Source: Agromyces marinus
Lineage (GTDB): Bacteria; Actinomycetota; Actinomycetes; Actinomycetales; Microbacteriaceae
Assembly: GCF_021442325.1 (NCBI RefSeq)
Contig: NZ_CP087879.1
Coordinates: forward strand, 1,178,001-1,242,000
DNA length: 64,000 bases
Direction: 5' to 3'
In this document: positions 57,670 through 64,000 of the stretch, in pieces
Position numbering within the stretch: position 1 is the stretch's first letter
How the letters are laid out: the number at the start of each line of letters is the position of its first letter
Notes under the pieces: generated by a model
What the model saw: the letters and a program-made list of their open reading frames with translations, nothing else
What the model was told of the DNA's origin: nothing
The model's database searches: none
Translations under genes and position numbers: made by a program

Positions 57670-57815
57670 ATTCATCGTGAATTCCGCGGCGATCGAATTC
57701 TCCACATGCGATGGAATTCAGTGCTGTATCTCGAATCGGTTCCCTATGCTCGGAAGCGATATCCGAATCGGTTCTCGAGTTGTGCGGTGAATTGCCGCAG
57801 TGAGGGATGTGGAAC
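57668..57815 (+). promoter_or_regulatory. AT-richer lsr2 promoter region with GAATTC cluster and direct repeats
   Basis: GAATTC at 57668, 57679, 57695 and 57714 (four in 52 bp) and an 11-bp direct repeat CGAATCGGTTC at 57732 and 57764. TATGCT at 57745-57750 is a likely -10, giving a leader near 57757-57815. Lsr2 prefers AT-rich DNA, so autorepression is plausible. Confidence 0.6.
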
Positions 57816-58142
57816 ATGGCCAAGCGCGTGATCGAGACGCTCATCGACGATCTCGACGGGAGCGACGCCGATCGCACCGTCTCGTTCGCCCTCGACGGCG
57901 ACCAGTACGCGATCGACCTGTCGGATGAGAACATCGCCAAGCTCGGCGCGGCGCTCGCGCCCTTCATCGGCGCGGCGCGCAAGACCGCGGCGCGCGGCGG
58001 CGGCCCTCGGCGTCGCAGCAGCGGCGGCGGGGCGGGCAGCGAGACGAAGGATGCGCGCGAATGGCTCCGTGCCAACGGGCACGAGGTCTCCGACCGCGGT
58101 CGGATCCCCGCGAACCTGATGGAGCTCTACCGCAACCGGTGA
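57816..58142 (+). CDS. lsr2: Lsr2-family nucleoid-associated protein
   Basis: A 108-residue DNA-bridging xenogeneic silencer, the actinobacterial H-NS counterpart. The N-terminal oligomerisation domain is about 1-58 (RVIETLIDDLDGSDADRTVSFALDG); a basic linker follows; the C-terminal DNA-binding domain (REWLRANGHEVSDRGRIPANLMELY) has the RGR motif that inserts in the minor groove. ATG 57816 (family start MAKRV) is chosen over ATG 57807. Silencing targets are AT-rich or acquired genes. Confidence 0.95.
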   Translation: MAKRVIETLIDDLDGSDADRTVSFALDGDQYAIDLSDENIAKLGAALAPFIGAARKTAARGGGPRRRSSGGGAGSETKDAREWLRANGHEVSDRGRIPANLMELYRNR

Positions 58143-58143
58143 T

Positions 58144-58629
58144 TCAGCGCAGGACGAACTCGATCTCCTCGATCTCCTCGCCGCGCGCGTTGGCGTAGTC
58201 GCGGTCGCGGCCGACCTCGACGAACCCGAGCTTGCCGAGCACCGCGACGGATGCCGCGTTGTCGGCCGCGGCGCGTGCGCGCAGGGGGCGCGGCTGCGTG
58301 TCGAGGAACAGTCGCAGCGCGCGAGTGGCGATGCCGCGGCCCCAGTGCGCCCGGTCGATCCAGTAGGTGATCTCGGGCATCCCGGTCTCGGGGTCGACCC
58401 AGCGGGCGACGCTGCCGACGATCCGTCCGTCGCACCGCACCGTGCGCGCGTCGTAGTCCTCCCGCTCGGCGAATCGGGCGCAGTGCGCGTCGTACGCGGC
58501 GCGATCGGTCGGATCGGATGCCGTGAACGCGGCCACGCGATTGGCCTCGGGATCGAGTTGGATGCGGAACAGCTCGTCGCGGTCTTCTGCGCGGGTCGCG
58601 CGCAGGGTCACGACGTGAGGCTCGACCAT
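58144..58629 (-). CDS. GNAT-family N-acetyltransferase
   Basis: A 161-residue GNAT (RimJ/RimL-like) enzyme: acetyl-CoA motif HWGRGIATRALRLFL near 93-107, and ADNAASVAVLGKLGFVEVGRDR near 121-142. Could acetylate a protein terminus or small amine; substrate unknown. GGAGG is 7 nt before ATG 58629, which lies inside the TetR gene (22-nt overlap), so it is translated with the regulator. It ends 1 bp from lsr2, convergent. Confidence 0.9.
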   Translation of the reverse strand: MVEPHVVTLRATRAEDRDELFRIQLDPEANRVAAFTASDPTDRAAYDAHCARFAEREDYDARTVRCDGRIVGSVARWVDPETGMPEITYWIDRAHWGRGIATRALRLFLDTQPRPLRARAAADNAASVAVLGKLGFVEVGRDRDYANARGEEIEEIEFVLR

Positions 58630-59204
58630 GCCATGTCCTCCAGGATGCTGCGGACGACTCTGTCCGCGGGTCGGCGCCCATGGATGCGGGCGCTGTGGGG
58701 GGTCGAGTTGATCAGTCCGAAGGCGGCGTGTGCCCGGATGCGCAACTCGGATTCGGCCCGGTCGGGCCGAAGTCTGGTGAGCACGTCGACCCAGAGCTCG
58801 ACGTACTCGCGTTGCAGGCGGCGGACCTCGTGCGTGTCGGTGCCGTCGAGGCTGTCGAGGTCGCGGTCCTGGACGCGGATGACGTCGGCGTTCGCGAGGG
58901 CGAAGTCGACGTGGAAGCGGATGAGCGCGTGCAGCGCGGCCGAGGGGTCGGCGATCTCGTGCGCGGTGCGTCGCCCTCCGTCGAGGAGCCCACGGCTCGC
59001 GTCGGCGAGGATCGCGGCGAGCACCGCGGCCTTGCCCGGGAAGTGGCGGTACACGGCGGGGCCGGACACGCCCGCGGCCTGCCCGAGTTCCTCGAGGGTG
59101 ACTCCCGCGTACCCGCGGTCGGCGAAGAGCCGTGCGGCGGCAGCGAGCAGCGCGGCGCGACGGTCGGCCTTGGCTCGGCCGCGTTCGGTGAGCGTCTCGG
59201 TCAG
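58608..59204 (-). CDS. TetR-family regulator of the liu-type operon
   Basis: A 198-residue TetR repressor: HTH near 20-55 (GYAGVTLEELGQAAGVSGPAVYRHFPGKAAVL), then a helical ligand domain. The likely start is CTG 59204, 5 nt after GGAGG; the only in-frame ATG (59273) would place the operator inside the coding region. Comparable to the regulator next to M. tuberculosis accD1-accA1-fadE19 (Rv2506); it probably senses an acyl-CoA of leucine breakdown. Three operator copies lie in the divergent region. Confidence 0.88.
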   Translation of the reverse strand: MTETLTERGRAKADRRAALLAAAARLFADRGYAGVTLEELGQAAGVSGPAVYRHFPGKAAVLAAILADASRGLLDGGRRTAHEIADPSAALHALIRFHVDFALANADVIRVQDRDLDSLDGTDTHEVRRLQREYVELWVDVLTRLRPDRAESELRIRAHAAFGLINSTPHSARIHGRRPADRVVRSILEDMAWSSLTS

Positions 59205-59233
59205 GGGTGCCTCCGGGGGATCCCGCGGGTCAT

Positions 59234-59255
59234 TCGGTGAATGAACACTAACCGA
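59234..59255 (-). promoter_or_regulatory. TetR operator O1 (regulator side)
   Basis: A 22-bp imperfect palindrome, TCGGTGA...TAACCGA arms, 16 of 22 bases symmetric. It covers a reverse-strand TAGTGT that is the probable -10 of the TetR gene, so autorepression is likely. Confidence 0.65.
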
Positions 59256-59301
59256 CCTCCGCGCCCACGGCAAGGCTTCGCCCGGTCGTGCCCATCGGTG
59301 C

Positions 59302-59331
59302 TTGCGGAACTCGGTGAATGCTCGCTAACAT
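59302..59331 (+). promoter_or_regulatory. promoter of the liu-type operon
   Basis: TTGCGG (59302-59307), 18-bp spacer, TAACAT (59326-59331). The spacer is TetR operator O2. Confidence 0.65.
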
Positions 59332-59358
59332 GAATCCCGGTTAGCGAGCGTTCACCGA
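59311..59358 (+). promoter_or_regulatory. TetR operators O2 and O3
   Basis: TCGGTGAATGCTCGCTAAC (59311-59329) and its inverted copy ending 59358 form a 19-bp inverted repeat with one mismatch and a 10-bp centre. Each arm is itself a quasi-palindrome related to O1. O2 covers the promoter and O3 the transcription start. Confidence 0.75.
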
Positions 59359-59402
59359 AGCGCTCGCCTGAACGCCACGACGGAGAGGCGGAACGGGAGC
59401 GG

Positions 59403-61010
59403 ATGCACACCATCACGAGCGCGATCGATGCGGCGTCCGACGCCGCGCGCGCCAACGCCGACGCCCATGCCGTGCTGGCCGACGAACTGCGCGAGAAGCT
59501 CGCGACCGCAGCGCTCGGCGGGCCGGAGGGCTCACGCGAGCGCCACGTCGCGCGCGGCAAGCTGCTGCCGCGCGACCGGGTCCGGCGCCTGCTCGACGAG
59601 GGCAGCCCGTTCCTCGAGCTCAGCCCCCTCGCCGCGGGCGACCTCTACGACGACGACACGCCCGCCGCGGGGGTCATCGCGGGTGTCGGCCTCGTGCACG
59701 GCCGGCCGGTCATGGTGGTCTGCAACGACGCGACCGTCAAGGGCGGCACCTACTACCCGATGACGGTGAAGAAGCACCTCCGCGCTCAAGAGGTCGCCCT
59801 CGAGAACCGGCTCCCGTGCATCTACCTCGTCGACTCGGGCGGCGCGTTCCTGCCCAAGCAGGACGAGGTGTTCCCCGACCGCGACCACTTCGGCCGCATC
59901 TTCTACAACCAGGCGAACCTCTCGGCGCGGCGCATCCCGCAGGTCGCCGCCGTCATGGGCTCGTGCACCGCCGGCGGCGCCTACGTCCCGGCGATGAGCG
60001 ACGAGACCGTGATCGTGCGCGACCAGGGCACGATCTTCCTCGGCGGCCCGCCGCTGGTGAAGGCCGCGATCGGCGAGGTCGTCACGCCCGAGGAGCTCGG
60101 CGGCGGCGAGCTGCACGCCCGCACCTCCGGCGTCACCGACCACCTCGCGGAAGACGACGAGCACGCACTCGAGATCGTCCGCGACATCCTCACGACCCTT
60201 CCCGCCCCGCCCGAGCGGGCGTGGGCCGTGCGCGAGCCGCGCGAACCCGCGGTCGACCCCGCGAGCCTCACCGCGGCCGTCCCCGTCGACGTGCAGCAGC
60301 CCTACGACGTGCGCGAGGTCATCGCGCGCCTCGTCGACGGCAGCGAGTTCCACGAGTTCAAGCGCGAGTACGGCGACACGCTCGTCACCGGCTTCGCCTG
60401 GATCGACGGGCACCCCGTCGGCATCGTCGCGAACAACGGCGTGCTCTTCAGCGAGTCCGCCATGAAGGGCGCGCACTTCATCGAGCTCTGCGACCAGCGC
60501 GGCATCCCGCTCGTGTTCCTCCAGAACATCTCCGGCTTCATGGTCGGCCGCGACGCCGAGGCGGGCGGCATCGCCAAGCACGGCGCCAAGATGGTCACCG
60601 CCGTCGCCACGACCCGGGTGCCGAAGTTCACGGTCGTCATAGGCGGCTCGTTCGGCGCCGGCAACTACTCGATGTGCGGCCGGGCGTACTCGCCGCGCTT
60701 CCTCTGGATGTGGCCGAACGCGCGCATCTCCGTGATGGGCGGCGAGCAGGCGGCATCCGTGCTCTCGACGGTCAAGCGCGACCAGCTGGCCGTGCGCGGC
60801 GAGCAGTGGTCCGCCGAGGACGAGGAGGCGTTCAAGGCGCCCGTGCGCGAGCAGTACGAGGCGCAGGGCAGCCCTTACCACTCGACCTCGCGGCTGTGGG
60901 ACGACGGCGTCATCGCGCCCGGCGACACCCGCACGGTGCTCGCCCTCGCCCTCGAGCTCGCGAGCCGCACCCCGCTGCCCGAGCCCCGCTTCGGCCTGTT
61001 CAGGATGTGA
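59403..61010 (+). CDS. accD1: acyl-CoA carboxylase beta chain (methylcrotonyl-CoA carboxylase type)
   Basis: A 535-residue carboxyltransferase that moves CO2 from biotin to 3-methylcrotonyl-CoA (or a related acyl-CoA). Motifs: [21 protein letters not shown] near 139-160, the oxyanion loops [16 protein letters not shown] near 183-198 and [16 protein letters not shown] near 415-430. The match to MCC-type rather than propionyl-CoA carboxylase rests on these segments and on gene order (accD1-accA1-fadE19-like). GGGAG is close before ATG 59403. Confidence 0.9.
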   Translation: MHTITSAIDAASDAARANADAHAVLADELREKLATAALGGPEGSRERHVARGKLLPRDRVRRLLDEGSPFLELSPLAAGDLYDDDTPAAGVIAGVGLVHGRPVMVVCNDATVKGGTYYPMTVKKHLRAQEVALENRLPCIYLVDSGGAFLPKQDEVFPDRDHFGRIFYNQANLSARRIPQVAAVMGSCTAGGAYVPAMSDETVIVRDQGTIFLGGPPLVKAAIGEVVTPEELGGGELHARTSGVTDHLAEDDEHALEIVRDILTTLPAPPERAWAVREPREPAVDPASLTAAVPVDVQQPYDVREVIARLVDGSEFHEFKREYGDTLVTGFAWIDGHPVGIVANNGVLFSESAMKGAHFIELCDQRGIPLVFLQNISGFMVGRDAEAGGIAKHGAKMVTAVATTRVPKFTVVIGGSFGAGNYSMCGRAYSPRFLWMWPNARISVMGGEQAASVLSTVKRDQLAVRGEQWSAEDEEAFKAPVREQYEAQGSPYHSTSRLWDDGVIAPGDTRTVLALALELASRTPLPEPRFGLFRM

Positions 61011-63022
61011 TGGGAATGTTCGAACGTGTCCTGGTGGCCAACCGCGGCGAGATCGCGGTGCGCGTCATCCGCACCCTCAAGCGACTCGGCATCCGCTCGA
61101 TCGCGGTGTACTCCGACGCCGACGCCGGCGCGCCCCACGTCGCGCTCGCCGACGAGGCCGTCCGGATCGGCCCGGCCGCGGCGTCCGAGAGCTACCTCGA
61201 CCCTGCGCGCATCGTGCGCGCCGCGCTCGAGACGGGCGCGCAGGCGATCCACCCCGGCTACGGCTTCCTCAGCGAGAACGCGGCATTCGGCCGTGCGTGC
61301 GCCGAGGCCGGCATCGTGTTCGTCGGGCCCGGAGCGCTGGCCCTCGAGGTCATGGGCGACAAGATCCGCGCCAAGCGGCACGTCGAGGCATCCGGCGTGC
61401 CCGTCGTGCCCGGCGTCAGCGAACCCGACGCGACCGACGTGACCCTCGCCGCGGCGGCGCCCGGGATCGGCTTCCCGATCCTCGTCAAGCCCTCCGCGGG
61501 CGGCGGCGGCAAGGGCATGCAGGTCGCGCGCGACCAGGCGGAGCTCGAGCAGGCACTGCCCGCCGCGCGCCGCGTCGCCCGTGCCGCGTTCGGCGACGAC
61601 ACGCTCCTGCTCGAGCGCTTCATCGAGCGCCCGCGCCACATCGAGGTGCAGGTCCTCGCCGACGCGCACGGCACCGTCATCCACCTCGGCGAGCGCGAGT
61701 GCTCGCTGCAGCGCCGCCACCAGAAGGTCGTCGAGGAGGCGCCCTCGCCGTTGCTCGACACCGCGACGCGCGCGCGCATCGGCGCGGCCGCATGCGAGGC
61801 CGCTCGCAGCGTCGAGTACCTCGGCGCGGGCACGGTCGAGTTCCTCGTCTCGGATGCCGCGCCCGACGAGTTCTTCTTCATCGAGATGAACACCCGGCTG
61901 CAGGTCGAGCATCCGGTCACCGAGCTCGTCACCGGCGTCGACCTCGTCGAGCAGCAGCTGCGCATCGCGGCGGGCGAGCCGCTCGCGATCGCGCAGGACG
62001 ACGTGCGGATGACCGGCCACGCGATCGAGGCGCGCGTCTACGCCGAGAGCCCCGAGCGCGGGTTCCTGCCGTCGACCGGCGACGTGCTCGCCTGGCGTGC
62101 GCCGACGGGCGAGGGCGTGCGCGTCGACGCGGGCATCAGCGAGCAGCAGCGGATCACCGCGGACTACGACCCGATGATCGCCAAGGTCATCGCGCACGGC
62201 GCCGATCGGGCGGAGGCGGTCGACCGGCTCGACGCGGCGCTCGCCGACACCGTGCTGCTCGGCGTCGAGACGAACGTCGCGTTCCTCCGGACCCTGCTCG
62301 CGCACCCCGACGTGCGCGCCGGACGGCTCGACACCGGGCTGATCGACCGGCTGCCGGCGGCAGCGGCGAGCGCGCCTGGCTCGGCGGCAGCGGATGCCCC
62401 GGCCGACCCGCTCGCGGGCGCGGCGCACGCCGAACGCGAGCGCATGGCGCGCGCAGCGGCCGACGGCGGGCACGCCTGGGCGCGCGAGCGCGGCTGGCGG
62501 ATCGGCGGCGAGCGCGATGGCGAGACGGATGCCGCGGCATCCGCTGCGGGCGACGCCGTCGTCGCGACCGCACCCGACGGCACCGTCTGGGTGCATGCCG
62601 ACGGCCGCACCGCGGCCTTCCCGCGGCCGGACCGCCGGGCGGCGCTCGAGGCTCGCCTCGCCCTGCTCGAGCGCGGCGGCAGTGCCGATCCCGACCTGCG
62701 CGCGCCCATGCCCGGCAGCGTCACGACGATCCTCGTCGCCGACGGCGACCGGGTCGAGGCCGGAGCACCCGTGCTCGCGATCGAGGCGATGAAGATGGAG
62801 CACCGCGTGACCGCGACCGTCGCCGGGCTCGCCCGCATCCGCGTCGCCGTGGGCGACCAGGTCGCCCGCGACCAGGTCGTCGCGCGCGTCGAGCCCGCGC
62901 CCGACGCCGCTGACGTCGCTGACGCCGCCGACGCCGCCGGCACCGGCCCCGCGACATCCGAGAACCGACCGCGGGCCGGCGCCCACGACGCCGCCGTCCC
63001 GAACGCATCCCACGAGGAATGA
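61010..63022 (+). CDS. accA1: acyl-CoA carboxylase alpha chain (biotin carboxylase/carrier)
   Basis: A 670-residue chain: biotin carboxylase N-domain ([19 protein letters not shown] near 4-22), ATP-grasp ([14 protein letters not shown] near 160-173, [19 protein letters not shown] near 226-244), and C-terminal biotin domain with EAMKMEH (Lys595). ATG 61010 overlaps the previous stop by one base; AGG is 5 nt before. Residues 635-670 form an Ala/Asp-rich tail beyond the carrier domain. Works with the upstream beta chain. Confidence 0.92.
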   Translation: MGMFERVLVANRGEIAVRVIRTLKRLGIRSIAVYSDADAGAPHVALADEAVRIGPAAASESYLDPARIVRAALETGAQAIHPGYGFLSENAAFGRACAEAGIVFVGPGALALEVMGDKIRAKRHVEASGVPVVPGVSEPDATDVTLAAAAPGIGFPILVKPSAGGGGKGMQVARDQAELEQALPAARRVARAAFGDDTLLLERFIERPRHIEVQVLADAHGTVIHLGERECSLQRRHQKVVEEAPSPLLDTATRARIGAAACEAARSVEYLGAGTVEFLVSDAAPDEFFFIEMNTRLQVEHPVTELVTGVDLVEQQLRIAAGEPLAIAQDDVRMTGHAIEARVYAESPERGFLPSTGDVLAWRAPTGEGVRVDAGISEQQRITADYDPMIAKVIAHGADRAEAVDRLDAALADTVLLGVETNVAFLRTLLAHPDVRAGRLDTGLIDRLPAAAASAPGSAAADAPADPLAGAAHAERERMARAAADGGHAWARERGWRIGGERDGETDAAASAAGDAVVATAPDGTVWVHADGRTAAFPRPDRRAALEARLALLERGGSADPDLRAPMPGSVTTILVADGDRVEAGAPVLAIEAMKMEHRVTATVAGLARIRVAVGDQVARDQVVARVEPAPDAADVADAADAAGTGPATSENRPRAGAHDAAVPNASHEE

Positions 63023-63030
63023 GGAGCACC

Positions 63031-64000
63031 ATGCACGACCTGACCGACGAGGAACAGCAGCTGTACGACATGGTCTGCGAGTTCGCCGACACCGTCGTCG
63101 CCCCGCAGGCCTACGAGGCCGACCGCACGCACGAGCTCTCGATGGACGTCGTGGCGCAGATGGGCGAGCTGGGCCTGTTCGGCCTGCCGTTCCCCGAGGA
63201 GGTCGGCGGCCAGGGCGGCGACTACCTGGCGCTGTGCCTCGCGATCGAGGCGCTCGCGCGCGTCGACCAGTCGATCGCGATCACGCTCGAGGCCGGCGTC
63301 GGCCTCGGGGCCATGCCGATCTACCGTCACGGCACCGACGAGCAGAAGGCCGAGTACCTGCCCGACCTCACGGCCGGCCGTGCCCTGGGCGGGTTCGGCC
63401 TCACCGAGCCCGAAGCAGGCTCCGACGCGGGCGCGACGCGCACGACGGCCGTGCTCGACGGCGACGAGTGGGTCGTGAACGGCTCGAAGCAGTTCATCAC
63501 CAACTCGGGCACGCCGATCACGAGGTTCGTCACGGTCACGGCGGTCACGGGCGAGCGCACGCGCCCGGATGGCTCCACCTCGAAGGAGCTCTCGACGATC
63601 ATCGTGCCGAACGGCACCCCCGGTTTCACCGTCGGTCCGGGCTACGACAAGTCCGGATGGCGTGCCTCCGACACCCACCCGCTCACCTTCGACGACGTCC
63701 GCGTCCCGGCTGCGAACCTGCTCGGGGAGCGCGGGCGGGGCTTCGCCAACTTCCTCCAGGCGCTCGACGAGGGCCGCATCGCGATCGCCGCCCTCGCGAC
63801 CGGCGCGGCGCAGGGGTGCCTCGACGAGGCCGTGGCCTACGCGAAGACCCGGAACGTGTTCGGCGTGCCCATCGCGAGCCACCAGTACATCGCGTTCACC
63901 ATCGCCGGCATGCAGGCCCGCGTGCACACCGCGCGCCTGGCATGGCACGACGCGGCGCGCCGTGCCGACGCGGGGCTGCCGTTCAAGAAGGAGGCCGCGA
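63031..64000 (+). CDS. acyl-CoA dehydrogenase (FadE19/isovaleryl-CoA type), cut by the window end
   Basis: 323 codons of a FAD acyl-CoA dehydrogenase, open to the window edge. The FAD/substrate segment GGFGLTEPEAGSDAGATRTT is near 125-144, KQFITNSGTPITRF near 156-169, RGFANFLQALDEGRIAIAAL near 238-257. In isovaleryl-CoA dehydrogenase the catalytic Glu sits in this last helix; here the aligned residue seems to be Gly (LDEGR), so the base is expected in the missing C-terminus. GAGGAG is 4 nt before ATG 63031. Fits the leucine or BCAA acyl-CoA oxidation step before the carboxylase. Confidence 0.9.
   Translation, partial: MHDLTDEEQQLYDMVCEFADTVVAPQAYEADRTHELSMDVVAQMGELGLFGLPFPEEVGGQGGDYLALCLAIEALARVDQSIAITLEAGVGLGAMPIYRHGTDEQKAEYLPDLTAGRALGGFGLTEPEAGSDAGATRTTAVLDGDEWVVNGSKQFITNSGTPITRFVTVTAVTGERTRPDGSTSKELSTIIVPNGTPGFTVGPGYDKSGWRASDTHPLTFDDVRVPAANLLGERGRGFANFLQALDEGRIAIAALATGAAQGCLDEAVAYAKTRNVFGVPIASHQYIAFTIAGMQARVHTARLAWHDAARRADAGLPFKKEAA

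Noticed and set aside
1-64000. GGATGCC as a polar chromosome-segregation (KOPS-like) signal
   Set aside because: Both orientations look about equally common on the given strand, without the skew such signals show; only a genome-wide count could revive it.
1-64000. Prophage, insertion sequence, integron or CRISPR
   Set aside because: No transposase, integrase, phage structural gene, terminal inverted repeats or regularly spaced repeat array was seen.
1-64000. tRNA or rRNA genes
   Set aside because: No cloverleaf with the GTTCGAATC-type T-loop and acceptor pairing was recognised.

Overview
The window is about 72% GC (estimated by eye) and dense with genes. It looks like chromosomal DNA of a high-GC actinobacterium, most likely family Microbacteriaceae (an Agromyces-like relative is possible, not proven). 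Reasons: actinobacterial markers (Lsr2, F420-type LLM oxidoreductases, DUF222-HNH, the CE1758/CE1759 LLM-FMN reductase pair), a paralogue pair of the small family often mislabelled 'ATP-dependent DNA ligase' in Microbacteriaceae, and many genes with no Shine-Dalgarno sequence whose start codon sits 6-7 nt after a TANNNT -10 box (leaderless transcripts). No tRNA, rRNA, CRISPR array, insertion sequence or prophage was seen.

Layout. 0-3.3 kb: CsoR/RcnR-type metal sensor divergent from a DUF2207 membrane protein, then a ZIP metal transporter. 3.3-12 kb: SNF2 helicase, 6-phosphofructokinase, MutT-like Nudix enzyme, a phosphate transporter with a small membrane partner and a PHO-box-like site, and two NCS2 nucleobase permeases (convergent). 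12-21.7 kb: DUF4190 protein, adenylate-cyclase fusion with a degenerate alpha/beta-hydrolase, aspartase, FAH-family enzyme, AdaA-AlkA repair fusion, GlcD-like FAD enzyme, PrsW protease overlapping an Arr rifamycin ADP-ribosyltransferase, FKBP. 21.8-24.9 kb: surface DUF4397 protein, class F sortase, ECF sigma factor and RskA-like anti-sigma. 24.9-27.7 kb: protealysin-like M4 protease with its emfourin-type inhibitor, CPBP membrane protein, unknown membrane protein. 27.7-33.6 kb: quinone oxidoreductase, secreted peptidoglycan-binding protein, Fic enzyme, HNH endonuclease, methyltransferase, DUF488 protein, rpsO. 33.7-48.6 kb: M24 peptidase, CGNR regulator divergent from an EamA exporter, LLM enzyme, secreted M28 aminopeptidase, LLM/FMN reductase pair, YCII protein, small proteins, dodecin, a glycosyltransferase-SGNH fusion and an ABC exporter. 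48.9 kb: pnp, separated from rpsO by 15 kb. 51.2-53.1 kb: SDR and an ArsR-type regulator with a 14-bp-phased operator array.

53.2-64 kb is a branched-chain amino acid catabolism region: an Lrp/AsnC regulator divergent from a bkd operon (E1alpha, E1beta, E2; no E3 here), pterin dehydratase, Lsr2, then a TetR regulator divergent from a liu-type operon (acyl-CoA carboxylase beta and biotin-carrying alpha chains, acyl-CoA dehydrogenase running off the window). BCAA keto-acids would be decarboxylated by Bkd and the acyl-CoAs processed by dehydrogenase and carboxylase; both halves have visible operators.

The most notable signals are not single genes: (i) fifteen clear leaderless promoters, three of which use the upstream gene's TAG stop as the first bases of the -10 box; (ii) heavy over-use of the 7-mer GGATGCC/GGCATCC, which forces the normally rare codons GAT and GCA; (iii) phased operator arrays at the ArsR, TetR, Lrp and PHO-box sites; (iv) repeated 15-18 bp tandem duplications in linkers and across stop codons.
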